From Scilla litardierei (lineage: Eukaryota > Streptophyta > Magnoliopsida > Asparagales > Asparagaceae): a stretch of 64,000 nucleotides of DNA. The position numbers and the translations under genes are program-made. Shown here one piece after another: positions 11,317-24,660 of the stretch. The number at the start of each line of letters is the position of its first letter. The first letter of the stretch is position 1. The notes beneath the pieces are model-generated. The model was given only the letters and a program-made list of their open reading frames with translations, was not told the DNA's origin and made no database searches. The stretch is taken from assembly GCA_030789695.1 (NCBI GenBank), contig CM061142.1, positions 144,555,637 through 144,619,636 of the forward strand. Reading direction: 5' to 3'.

Positions 11317-12405
11317 TTATTGAAAATACTTGCGTAAATGTTCCGCATTCCAGGCGTGAGTGAGAATCCTCCCCTCCATATTGGCTAGACGGTAGGTTAC
11401 GGGTCCGAGGACCTCGATGACTTTGTAGGGCCCTTCCCATTTAGCCGCGAGCTTCCCCTTGCGAGCGGTATCCGGGTTGAAGCCCGCTTTCCGGAGGACT
11501 AGGTCCCCAAGGTGGTAGCTTCGTCCCCTGACCCGAGCATTGTAGTATCGGGCCACCTTCTGCTTCTGGCGGATGATGGTGGCCAGGGCTTGTTCCCGTC
11601 GTTCGCCGAGGAGCTCCAGGCTAAGTTCCAGACCCTGCGAGTTCCTGTCTTCGTCAAAGTATTTGAGGCGGAGAGATTCCTCACCCAACTCGACCGGTAC
11701 CACCGCCTCGGCCCCGTAGGCAAGCATGAACGGGGTCTCACCGGTGGCTTCCTTGTGGGTCGTCCGGTATGACCAGAGTATTCCAGGGAGCTCTTCCGGC
11801 CAGCTTCCTTCGGCGTCCTTCACTTTCTTTCGGAGGGGCTCTATGATGCACTTGTTGGCCGCTTCCGCCATTCCGTTGGTCTGGGGGTGCGCTACAGAGA
11901 CGAAGAGAAGCTTGATTCCCCATTCCGCACAGAAGTCTTTGAACCCCGCGGAGTCGAACTGTTTCCCGTTGTCTGTGACGATGGACCAGGGGACTCTGAA
12001 TCTGGAGATGATGGAAGTCCACACAAAGCTTTTCGCTTTCTTCCATGTGATGGTGGCCAACGGTTCCGCCTCGATCCATTTGGTGAAGTAATCCACCGCC
12101 ACTATCAGATACTTCCGCTGCCCCCGGCCCGGTTTAAACGGTCCGAGGATGTCGAGCCCCCATTTCGCGAAGGGAATGGGGCTCACGATAGCGATGAGCT
12201 CCGATGGGGGAGTTGAGGAGTGGTGGGCGTACCTCTGACATTCCTGGCACTTTTGGACGTAGCTTGTTGCGTCTTGTACCAGGGTCGGCCAGTAGTATCC
12301 CGCCCTCAAGATTTTCTGTGCAACCATCTTGCCCCCGTGGTGATTTCTGCAGATCCCTTCGTGAACCTCCTGCAGGACGTAGTCGGCTTCCTGCGTCCGA
12401 TGCAT
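11317..12405 (-). pseudogene. Integrase of the Tat-like element
   Basis: 362 codons. It inserts element DNA into the host genome as part of the Gypsy polyprotein. The zinc-binding HHCC region is visible (HEGICRNHHGG, then CQECQ). The catalytic triad looks complete: D in GLDILGPF, D in VTDNGKQF, E in NGMAEAANK. The C-terminal DNA-binding part includes GDLVLRKAG and KWEGPYKV, and ends at a stop. There is no chromodomain, as expected for Tat. The frame is separated from the upstream RNase H frame by a frameshift in the overlap around 12306-12405, so it cannot be translated as one polyprotein from this copy. Confidence 0.85.
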
Positions 12406-13148
12406 TTCAGGTACGGGAGGACATCAGCCTTCGTCCAGCACCTCCGGTAGAGCGTCCCCTCATGGATCACGTATCGGAGCGCCTTCCTCTCCAGGGTCCG
12501 ACGCTCGTCCCAATCCGTCGGCACTTCCCCATGAGTGAGATACCGAATGATCGGATCCATCCAGGTGGGATTTTGGTCGATCGCCATCACCTCCCGCTCC
12601 TCCGTGCTGGGGGACTGCAGGTTCTCCACGTAGATGGTGCAGCCCAGCTCCTTAGGCGAGGACGAGGCTAGCTTCGACAATGCGTCCGCCCGTGCGTTAT
12701 CCGACCGCGGAAGATGCAAGACTTCCGTGTTTTTGAACCTGGAGAGCGCAGTTTTGGCGACGGCGTGATACCTCTGCATTGTCTCCTCCCGCGCCTCGTA
12801 ACTTCCTTGAAGTTGGTTGACAATGAGCTTCGAGTCACTGAGGAGGCGCACAGATTCGGCCCCAAGCTCCCGGGCTAGTCTCAGGCCGTTGATCACTGCT
12901 TCGTATTCTGCCACATTGTTGGTGGCCGGGAACTCGAACCGCAACGCGTACTCTATGACGTTCCCTTCCGGAGATCGGATCGCAATCCCCGCCCCGCCTC
13001 CTGACTGTGTGGCCGATCCGTCCACATGGACTATCCACGCTCCTGGAATTCTTGGCTGGAGGTGGTCAGCCGAAAGAAAGGACAAGGGTTGGGCAATTAC
13101 CGTTGCTGGGCCTTCTTCCACCGGGGGCCATTTCCTTCCGTCGTGCAC
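12306..13148 (-). pseudogene. Second (archaeal-type) RNase H domain of the Tat-like element
   Basis: The segment WIVHVDGSATQSGGGAGI, then ATNNVAEYEAVINGL, LLSDSKLIVNQ and RSDNARADALSKLAS, matches the archaeal-type RNase H (aRNH) that Tat elements carry after their normal RNase H. The acidic residues D (HVDGS), E (AEYEA), D (SDSK) and D (ARADALS) are present. It continues into the linker before integrase. Frameshifts on both sides (near 13100-13148 and 12306-12405) separate it from RT/RNase H and from integrase, although all three were one reading frame in the ancestor. Confidence 0.85.
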
Positions 13149-15370
13149 TCAGCGATGAAGTCGGCCAGAGCCTGCCCTTTGATGGCCGTGCGCGGTTTGA
13201 ATCGGAGGTCGAACTCGCTCAATTCCACCCCCCAGTTCAGCATCCTCCCCATTCGATCGAATCTCTTGAGGTTCTGCTCCAGTTGTGAGTCGGTCAGGAT
13301 GAGTATGGTGTGGGCTTGGAAATAGGGTCGGAGCCTTTGTACTGAGAGGACGAGGGCGTACGCCAGTTTCTCCATGGGCGAGTACCGCACCTCCGCCCCC
13401 TTCAAGATCCGGCCCGTGTAGTACACCGGCCACTGCACCCCGCCGTCTTCCCGGATCAGCACCGAACTCACAGCTTCCTCTGCGCACGCCAGGTAAAGGC
13501 TCAGCGACTCCCCTTCTCGTGGCTTGGACAGGAGAGGCGGGCTGCGGAGATATTCTTTGAGATCCGCGAACGCCCTGGAGCAGTCTTCATCCCATAGTAT
13601 CGCCTTCCTATTGTCTGAAGGTTCCGTGATTGCTTTCCTCAGGACCTTGAAGAAGGGGAGCGATCTTTCCGCCGATTTGGAAAGGAATCGCCCCAGGGCT
13701 GCGATGCGCCCATTTAGCCTCTGCAGTTCTTTGATCATCGTCGGCTCACGCATGTTGATCAGTGCCTCGATCTTGTCAGGATTAGCTTCAATGCCATGGT
13801 TAGTTATCATAAACCCCAAGAATTTGCCAGATCTTACCCCGAACGTGCACTTTGCAGGGTTGAGTCGAATGTGGTGTCGCCGCAACCGCTCGAAGGTCTC
13901 CTGAAGGTCGGCGATGTGGTCCTCTGGTTGTCTTGACTTGACAAGCATGTCGTCGACGTAGACTTCCAGGTTCCTCCCGATCTGGGAGCTAAAAACCTTG
14001 TTGACCATTCTCTGGTAGGTGGCCCCTGCGTTCTTCAGGCCAAAGGGCATCTTCTTGTAGCAGTATGTTCCCCGGTCCGTCGTGAAGGCTGTCATCTCTT
14101 CGTCCCGGGGATCCATCTGGACTTGATTGTACCCTGAGTAGGCGTCGATGAAGATGAGCATCTCGTACCCCGAGGCGTTGTCCACCAGGTGGTCAATGCG
14201 CGGCAGGGGGTAGCTGTCCTTGGGACAGGCCTTGTTGAGGTCACTGAAGTCCACGCACATTCGCCACTTCCCGTTGGGTTTCTTGACCATCACCATGTTC
14301 GACAGCCACTCCGGGTACCAGACCTCCCGTATGAAGCCGGCGTCGAGGAGACGCTCCACTTCCTCGGAGGCCGCCTTCATCTTCTCGCCGCCCAGGTTCC
14401 GCTTCTTCTGCCTGCCCGGCCTGAAGTTGGGGTCGGCGTTGATCTGGTGGACGATCACCTGGGGATCTACGCCGGGCATGTCCTCCGGTGACCAAGCAAA
14501 TATGTCTAGGTTCGCCTCCAGGCACTCGACCAGTTGGTCCCTCAGGTCGTGGCTTAGCCCTCTCCTGATTGAGACGAACCGGCCGTCGACGTCCGTGACC
14601 GGGATCTGCTCTTGCTCCTCCACAGGGGTGGGCCTCGGCCCGCCCCTTAAGTCGATCGGGGCCATCCGGTCGGCTAGACGATCTTCGGGACCTTCCTCCG
14701 CTAGTTGATAGCAGGTACTCGGTCTCCCCGCATCGCCTTCGACTTGCCCCATCCCCCTGGGCGTTCGGAACTTGATAGTCTGATGGAGGGTCGAGACCAC
14801 CGCGCCGATGGCGTTGAGTAGGGGTCGGCCGATGATCCCATTGTATTCCGACCCGATCCCCAACACGATGAATTCCACCGCCACAGTCACCGAGTCTGGT
14901 GGGCCTCCGAGTGTTACCGGGAGGTGGATCGTGCCGATGATGGGGGTGGAATGACCCGTGAATCCCACCACGGGACCCGAGCGAGGTCGTAAGTCTTCCT
15001 TTCGCCGCCCCATCTTTTCCAGGGTTGACATGAAGAGGACGTCACAGGAGCTGCCGGTGTCGACGAGCAGTCGCCGTACCATGGTTGTGTCTATGATCAC
15101 CGACACCACCAAAGCTGCATCCGAGCTGCGCGCCGTTACAGACGTGCTCGGTCTCCCGACCGGTGGGGATGGTGAGGGTCTCCCGGTTCTCTCCTCGTGA
15201 TCCTCCTCGCGTCGGGCCCAGGCCCACTCTCGCCTACGATGGCGGGCCCGGTCGCTTCGCGTCAAAGCCTTGCTCTCCTTTCGTCGAGATGGGTGAAGAC
15301 GCGTCATTGCAGGTGTGGTTTGTTTCTTCGTGGGACAGTTCGTTCCCACAGACGGCGCCAGATGTTTCAT
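13097..15370 (-). pseudogene. Protease - reverse transcriptase - RNase H of the Tat-like element
   Basis: Counted from the first codon of this open frame, the aspartic protease motif LLVDTGSSCD is at residues ~101-110. RT has MCVDFSDLNK (~371) and the catalytic YVDD (~471-474). RNase H follows (~590-740, LILTDSQLEQN). The frame starts inside the 5' LTR end and reads through the primer binding site, which is not a natural start. Residues 1-~85 are leader DNA left in frame by loss of gag. Active-site residues are intact, so the block is recent enough to keep coding shape, but without gag and with downstream frameshifts it is defective. Confidence 0.88.
15342..15360 (-). other. Primer binding site of the Tat-like element
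   Basis: Two bases inside the 5' LTR, the minus strand reads TGGCGCCGTCTGTGGGAAC. It begins with TGG, complementary to the CCA end of a tRNA. This form recurs in plant Tat elements. I do not assign the tRNA. Confidence 0.8.
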
Positions 15371-16291
15371 AGTGTTTTCTCACTACAAACATGTTGACCG
15401 TGGACAACCCGGTCAACGTGGTCAAGGGGCCCGCTTGGGTCCCTCGAGTGTGTCGCGTCGGTGCAGACGAGGCGCGAGTCGGAACTGTAGACGACGTGGA
15501 GCGCGTCGGCTGGGCCGAATCGGGGTCCTCAGTCGTTGGTAGGGCGAGGGGAAGCCTCGGCCCGGGTTGAGACGCTCGGCCTCGGTCGGACGTGCTCGGC
15601 CTCGGCGGTCGGACGACGAGGGGTAGCCTCGATCGTCCAGCTGGTTGCGTGGTCGGCGAGGGGCGGAGGGGAAGCCTCGGCCCGTGGATCGGATGTCCTC
15701 CTGCGTAGACGAGAAAGCTCGTCAGGGGGCCGGACCTTGGTTCCGGCCAAATCCCCTCTGATGCCTAAGTCAGACAGTGATCTGAAAGAGGAGGCCCGGT
15801 GGAGACGGTTCGACTCGTGAGGAGATCGGAACGGCGTCTCACGGCGCGAGCGGGGGAGGATGGAGATGAAATGGGGGAACTAGGTCGTTGATGGAGTACC
15901 TTAGGTTTTAGATACCTGAGATGCGGTCTTTTGTCCTGTCGTCCTTCTAACCCTTTTATAGACCTCCCGCCGTGATTGCCCCCGACCCAAGTCGCTCGTC
16001 CGCCCTCGATCGTGCCCCCTCGATCCGCCCCCCCCCCCCCCTCCCCGTCGCCGCTCCCTGCGCCATGCCAGCACCTCCCCATCACTGCCATTAAGTGGTC
16101 GCAGGATTTAGGGGAACGGTTACCGCTGGGGTGGGCGAGTGCTCAGCGCGCTATCAGGGCCGGGTCGGATCGATATTTGGGGGTCCTCTATAGGGCCTTG
16201 TCGGGCGGGCCAGATCGCGCAAATGGGCTTCTGATCGGTAGTCAGGTTTCTGGGCTCGTGTCTTTCGGGCTTCGGCCAAATAGGCGTAACA
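15363..16291 (-). repeat. 5' LTR of the Tat-like element
   Basis: 929 bp, the partner of 7873-8792. On the minus strand it starts TGTTACGCC and ends TGAAACA, next to the primer binding site. Confidence 0.93.
15951..15960 (-). promoter_or_regulatory. TATA box in 5' LTR
   Basis: The minus strand reads TATAAAAGGG and would drive transcription of the element leftward through pol. Confidence 0.6.
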
Positions 16292-16674
16292 AGTAGAATA
16301 TCACATTTTCTCATATATTTAAGTTCTCAAACCTTTTAAGTAACCTTCAGCTGGAACCATCATGTTTTAAGTTGTTTGATTGTCCTCAACAGTAGAAAGA
16401 AAGTTATTAACTTTTATTGACTATATTCTATGAAGAACACACCAAGTTCACTATGTTTTAGTTTTTCTTAATTGAAGAAGACCTTTTGTCTTACATTGAT
16501 GATAGTGTAATTTTGGGGTGGCTCTGATTTTATCCTTTATGTGGACAGTTTTCCCCTCATAGCCTTAATAAGAACATCGAGTTCTCCAGCCCTAATACAC
16601 GGCACGATACTCTTTTGATTTTGAGCTGATCTTAGAACCAGGTTTTGATTCCGTTTTTGCTTACTTTTTCTTAG

Positions 16675-16740
16675 CTTGCCAAAGATGGTGGAGAAGTAAA
16701 AACAGCATTTGGGAAGAAGCCATGGGATATGAAGCACCAG
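16675..16740 (+). other. Exon-like 66-bp stretch, unidentified
   Basis: A strong pyrimidine tract and acceptor (TTACTTTTTCTTAG) precede 22 open codons ending MKHQ, then a clean donor (CAG|GTAGTA). The peptide (LAKDGGEVKTAFGKKPWDM) is well formed but not recognised. It could be a captured or decayed exon. Confidence 0.35.
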
Positions 16741-17829
16741 GTAGTAATTTTATCCAAATTCCTTTCTTTTTGATAACTAAAGAAATTTTTTTTCCTTAAT
16801 GATTTTTCTTTTTGGTATAGAATTTGCGTGCAAAGAGATCAAGCGAGAGTTTTTTTGGGTCAGAATTTGAGTACAAAGAGATCAGGTGAGAGAATGATAA
16901 TATGATGAGAGACTATCATCATTAATTTTATTATCAAACACTAAAGGATGCATTCAATATGAGATCTGTTGAGTCTCCTTTTTTACTAGAACACTTGAAA
17001 TTTGAAACAATTATGCAATCTTTACAGAAGCAGCTTCATTTCTTTAAGTCATTTGATCATCTTCACACAAACATCAAAAAGCTTGGTTATTGTATAAATA
17101 CGAATGTGTGCCAAAATTTTGACAACATAAACTTTATCTGTAACGGAAACAACATTAGAGGAAGTTTCAGGTTGGATATTTGATGTAGTTACTCAAAGAA
17201 CACACAAAAATGTTAGGAAATTGATCATGCAATTGCTACTAATGCAAGACAATTGGATCAAAAAATTTGTTAATTTGCAGAGTAGTTGTTAGTATGCTAA
17301 TTATATGCTTGACATTCACTTGTGAAAATTCTTTTCTGTATGTATGCATGACTTTTATAATTCATGTTTGTATGCATATGAGTTTTATAATTCATGTTGG
17401 TTTCACAAATTGAGTAGGATTTAGAAAGCAATACATTGTGTGTATAATGTGCATATACACTGTTTTTGAAGGAAAAAACTGTTTTTTGCTCTACGGTTTG
17501 TTTAGCTGATTGAAGTGTATATCGTTCTTTAGCTAGAAATTCTCTCAAAGCTTTTCATAGTTTATACGCTTCAGTTGAGGTTGAGATTTTGAATTAGCAC
17601 ATGGTATCATATATTTAATATTTTATTTGTCAATTATCACTGAAGTTAGCCTTTTGGATTTATAGACTTTATATCGCTATTTTTGAAGAATGAAATTTTG
17701 AAATAGAGTAAATTGTGATGTTTTTGTTTACTCATTTTAGTCACCTATCATTTTTTCTATATTTAACTCCCCTATCATTATGGTTGTGCGTAACCAAGAA
17801 CATGCTATTTTTGATTTGCTGAATGCAGT

Positions 17830-18075
17830 AAAGGTGTTCAAAGTGTAGCAAATGGGTGTAGCCGGTTGGAGAAGCTCCAAAGAGTGGCACTGGAAAGGCT
17901 GATTAGAGAAAGAGAGGGAAATGTTCCCTTAATCCTTGAGGACAACAGGTGGCGGCCGTCAGCAAAGAAGCCTAAGGCCCACCCATTATCATCGCACCAT
18001 ATAAGGATGTGCTCCTCACTAGCAACAACAATGTCTGAAATGCTTTTTTTTCTGTGCATGCAGTTCATTTGCTAA
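17830..18075 (+). other. Exon-like open stretch, unidentified
   Basis: It follows an acceptor-like GCTGAATGCAG. The usable frame reads SRLEKLQRVALERLIRERE and LILEDNRWRPSAKKPK, charged and protein-like at first, then low-quality Cys/Met/Phe-rich sequence to a stop. Not recognised. It may be a last exon of the same lost gene as 16675-16740. Confidence 0.3.
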
Positions 18076-18852
18076 TATAATGAGATACAGATAGTATTGG
18101 TTTTTTTATTTGTTCATTTGCTAATATAATGAGGTAAAGATTGTAATAAGTATCATATATTCTTCTGTGCATGCATTTCATTTTCCAATAAGGACGTGTA
18201 ATGAAACAGTATTCTCAATGAACAACTTTTTAGTTTTTCAAATGGCTGTTAACATCCTTGGAATCATAGGTTCTCTATATCAATCATATTCAAAGTTTAT
18301 CATAAGTTTATATTAACATATTGTTGTGAAAAAATTGTTCCTTAAATTAACAGATTCATAATATGAAAGAAAGATGATTAGCAATGCGATACTCTGAATG
18401 AATGTATGACTATATGATACTAGTATGCCTTCACCACATAGGTATGCAACACCCAGTAATACATTCTTGGAATAGAGTTTAGTATTGTTTTGTTTTGTTT
18501 TGTCGTAGTTGTATTTTATAACTTACCACTTCTTTATATTTTTAGATCTATTCCATGGTTGCATGTTTTGTGTAACTTTTATTTGAATAGGCATTGGTTC
18601 AATTATTATCATTTCCTCTTTCTCGCATAGTTGGGCTAAAATAAGGAAAAAACAAGAAGAAAAAACAAATAGAATTGAACAGCTGTACAATCATCTTTTT
18701 TCATTCATTTCTTTTATTGACAGTTTACTAGCATTTTTGTAACGCAATAAGGGATTTTGTGACGTCATAATGCCAACACAAACACTGAGAGTATCGCATG
18801 CAGCTTCTTCTTGAGAATTTATTCCACGCATTCTTACATTCATTTAATAACC

Positions 18853-18926
18853 TGACATAAAATGACAACACAAGCACATTGATCCAATCTGACATAAAAT
18901 GACAACACAAGCACATTGATCCAATT
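18853..18926. repeat. 37-bp tandem duplication
   Basis: TGACATAAAATGACAACACA and the next 17 bases are repeated immediately, differing only at the last base. Confidence 0.9.
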
Positions 18927-19359
18927 TGTTACAAAATTGGCCAGAGCGACGCCTATGATAATGCTGGTAGATGGATCCATCATGAACACTAGATGGAAAG
19001 CATGATGAACATTACAATGATATGAGAAAAATATTATACTAAACCTACATGGTGAACACTGATGAACAATCGCAAAAAAAATCTTGAACCAATTCCATAT
19101 GTAAACTAAATTTTGGTTGGAATTGAATCTGAAGGAATTTAAATTTTTGGGATGAACGAAAATTTTTGGGAAGCACTACATACCAATTATTATGCTTTAA
19201 TTATTGATAGTCGTTTAAAATTAAGGGATCCTTTGTTTTGGAAAAGAGAATGTTAAAATAACGGGGGAATTAAATTTTGGGATGACTAAATTTTTTAGGT
19301 AAGCTAAATAACAATAATTGCGCTGTAATTATTGTTGTTCCTTGAAAATTACATGATCC

Positions 19360-21587
19360 AAGATTTAGAGGGGCACAATATTTTAAGTGAACCGTGCCCT
19401 TAGGCCATGGTTTGAATCTTGAGGGAAAAAAATTATGTGTAAAACTAAAACTTTTGGGGGAACTAAATTCTTATATGGCAACTAAATTTTGAGGGGACCT
19501 AAAATTGTTGGGGAACTAAATTTTTGGGGGAACTAAATAACAATTTTTGTACTTTACTTATTATTGTTCATTTAAAATTAGTGGATCTTTGTTCCGTTGC
19601 ATTAAAAAAATTAAGGGATCTACGGTTTAGAGATTGAATATTTTTAATAAACTGTGCCCTTACGGCATTGGTTATGATCTAAATTTTAAGGGGAATTAAA
19701 ATTTTGAGGGGACTAAATTCTCTGTAGGAAATAAATTGTTGGGGGAACTAAAATTTTTGAGGGAACTATATAACAATTATTGTGCTTTAATTTTTTGGGG
19801 GACAAAGATTTTGAGGGGGTAATATCTTAAATGTACCATGCCCGTCATTCTTCAAGCACCTGATTTTCGTCGTCGGTATTGCGTCCGGGAGACGACTGTC
19901 CCCGTCATTCTTTTGCCCTTGAGCCAGATGTCCCCGTCGGTTTCACGTTGTCTATCATATGCTTTCGATAAATGAACAGAACATGTGAATCATGAAGTCT
20001 CAATTTTGGGGTGAATGTTGTTTGAATTTGCTCCCCTTTTTAACTAAAGCAAGTCGCTAATATTGTTTGAATATGGAGATGTATAAATACTATGAATTAA
20101 CTTTTAGACCTGCTTTAGCTCATTTTTTGTTTTTAACATTTGATTATGTTTCTGTTGGCTAACGATAATGTTGGTTTGCTTCTCCATGGTTTAAAATGTG
20201 GAGAGTTACAAAGAGGCTATGTCATAATTAATATTAGAAAACAATTTGTCGGCCAATTTCGCAACATTGTATCATTGGCCATAAAAATTTCTAATTTAAT
20301 GGAGAAATGTTCTGTCTGATTTTAAAATCATGAAATGTGTTCTTTTTCTTTTCATGTGTATGTTACAGATGCCATTAATAGATTAAATTATGATTTTTTG
20401 TTTAGATTATTGGACATTAGAATTAGTTCATAGGCCAATTAGACATTAGAATGTTACAGATGAGTTATCATGGGCTAGAAAAATTCTCTTTTATGCATTA
20501 ATCATTTCGTTATAGCTGATTCCTTGGTTTATCTCGATTCAGTTGCTTCGGTACTCAGCGAACTACTAGCTAACTAAGGATCGCTCCAATGTCGGTATGA
20601 TTCCAGGATCTGGTTTTTTTCGATGCCATATCACTAAATCTTTCTCTGACTATTTCTCATCATTGTATCATAGGCTTAAAATCATGAAATATGTGTTCTT
20701 TTTTCTTAGTCTAATTCTTTTAAACTGTGTTTGTTACAGATGCTTTAGAATGCCTATTTTTTCAATAAAATTATTTGAACATGGATATCTACAACTCGAT
20801 CAATACTGAAAACTGGTGAATAATTTCCAAACGATTGAAATCAAATTCTTGATGCTTTGTTTAGGTTTTTAAGGAGAACTTTAAATTTTGGGTTGTTTTA
20901 TTTGGCAATTCTGTTCATTTTGGTTTATAGAGCAAGGATTTTATTGTTTTTAAATGTGAAATACCAATCGTTGATGTCAAATTCTTGACGTTGTAATTTG
21001 AGAGTAGATGACAACGTGGTATTTTAATTGCTTGAAGTGAATTTTAAGGAATTATGATGAAATATATTGTCTTAATGTTGACACCTAGAGTAATTTTTTT
21101 TGCTTTGATGTAGTTTTGGGGGTTAAAATATGCATGTCTATAGTTAAAACTTGACGTGAGGTGTATGTTCTGCTGGTTACATGGATGGTGGTTCGTGTAG
21201 AGAAGACGATGAGCGATCTCTTGATCAGGACGGACTAGATGATGCGACTCGATCAATATTGATCACACGTGAATAATTTCAAAATGATTGAAATTTCTTG
21301 GGATGAGCTAAATTATGGGTGATCTAAGATTTTGAGGGGGAATCGTAAATGAACCACGCCGAAGGCGACCGCTAATTTTTTTTAACTAATTTGTTGTTCT
21401 GCACCGAAGGCGGCCGCGCCGAATTTGTTGTTCCGTGCTGAAGGTGCATGCGCCGATTTCGTTGTTCCACGCCGAATGCGTCCGTGTCACTAAATATTTT
21501 TACGCTACTTTGTTATTCCGTGTAATTATAACCGTGGAAATAATTTTTTGGGGAACAAAGATTTTGCTGGGGGAAATCTTAATTGAA
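19360..21587 (+). repeat. Repeated Helitron-like 3' subterminal modules
   Basis: A module of the type 'TTTTGGGGGACAAAGATTTT...AATCTTAA-TGAACCGTGCCC' appears at least five times in degenerate form, with its GTGCCC-like end near 19393, 19636, 19834, 21354 and 21588. In between are many GGGGAACTAAATTTT variants. Only the last copy has the full hairpin and CTAG end. No coding sequence is seen in this stretch. Confidence 0.55.
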
Positions 21588-21615
21588 CCGTGCCCGCGGG
21601 CACGGGGTATGACTA

Positions 21616-21616
<1 letters not shown>
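21588..21616 (+). mobile_element. Helitron 3' terminus (hairpin + CTAG)
   Basis: An 18-bp perfect palindrome CCGTGCCCGCGGGCACGG (21588-21605) is followed 7 bases later by CTAG (21613-21616) and then T. A GC-rich hairpin a few bases before CTRR, followed by a host T, is the standard Helitron end. Insertion would be inside (TA)n, which fits the A/T target rule. The 5' TC end was not found, so the length is unknown. Confidence 0.7.

Positions 21617-21649
<33 letters not shown>
21617..21649. repeat. (TA)n between Helitron end and LINE
   Basis: About 16 TA units between the Helitron CTAG and the 3' end of the minus-strand LINE. Confidence 0.95.
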
Positions 21650-23982
<2,333 letters not shown>

Positions 23983-24660
23983 GGAAAAACATCTCTCTCT
24001 CTTCGAATTGTAGAGTGAGAAGCTCCGGTTAGGGCGATTCGATTTTGGGCGATCTCGCCGGCCGCTTCTGCGGCTGGCTTAGCGGCGATCGGCGATCGGA
24101 GAGGCCAGGGCGCTCCTCCGTCTGAGGCCTCCTCTTGTAGACTTTGATTCGCTCTTGGCTCGATTCTCCGTCGGTGGCCTCGAGAGAGGAGATCTGAGCC
24201 AATCTGGATCTAGTTCTGAAGCGGGAGTCGTCAAGAAAGAAGAAGGCCTCGATCTCCTTGTTCCTCTCTTTCACGGTGTTTCCTGGACGGATCGAGATCT
24301 TGTGAGAGATCTCGATCCGGTGGTAAGCGCTTCGATCGTTTGGCTTCTTTCGATTTTGCCTAGAGCAGCCTCTGATATCCTCTTCTTTGTGTTTTTTGCT
24401 GAGATCTGAGGTGTATATGATCTGAGGTGTCTACTAGTGATCTCGATCCGGTGATCTGAGGTGGTTGCTGTCACCGATTGATCTTCACCAATCTGAGGTG
24501 GTTGCTGAGATCTGAGATCGTTGATCTTGTTCTTCACCGACTGTTTGGATCAAGATCTTCTTGTAGATCTTGATCCTTGGTGAGTCATTCAGGTCCTTGT
24601 CTCTTTTGTTTACTGTTGCTTGTTTCACCCCCCTTCCTGACTGCTCCTTCTTCCTGCCTT

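Larger units (their letters stand above)
7873..16291 (-). mobile_element. Ty3/Gypsy element, Tat/Retand-like, gag-less, minus orientation
   Basis: This LTR element has terminal repeats of 920 bp (7873-8792) and 929 bp (15363-16291), TG...CA ends, and a perfect 5-bp target duplication AGTAG (7868-7872 and 16292-16296). Coding runs on the minus strand: protease, RT, RNase H, a second archaeal-type RNase H, then integrase. The second RNase H is the hallmark of the Tat lineage (Ogre, Retand, TatI-III). An antisense ORF lies between integrase and the 3' LTR (left). There is no room for gag: protease begins ~260 bp inside the 5' LTR. Two frameshifts break pol. The element is a non-autonomous deletion derivative. 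Confidence 0.92.
16297..19359. other. AT-rich DNA right of the Tat element
   Basis: Continuation of the DNA left of 7873 (the TSD AGTAG joins the two). It holds two exon-like stretches (16675-16740, 17830-18075), a 37-bp tandem duplication and otherwise unremarkable AT-rich sequence. No complete gene was seen. Confidence 0.5.
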
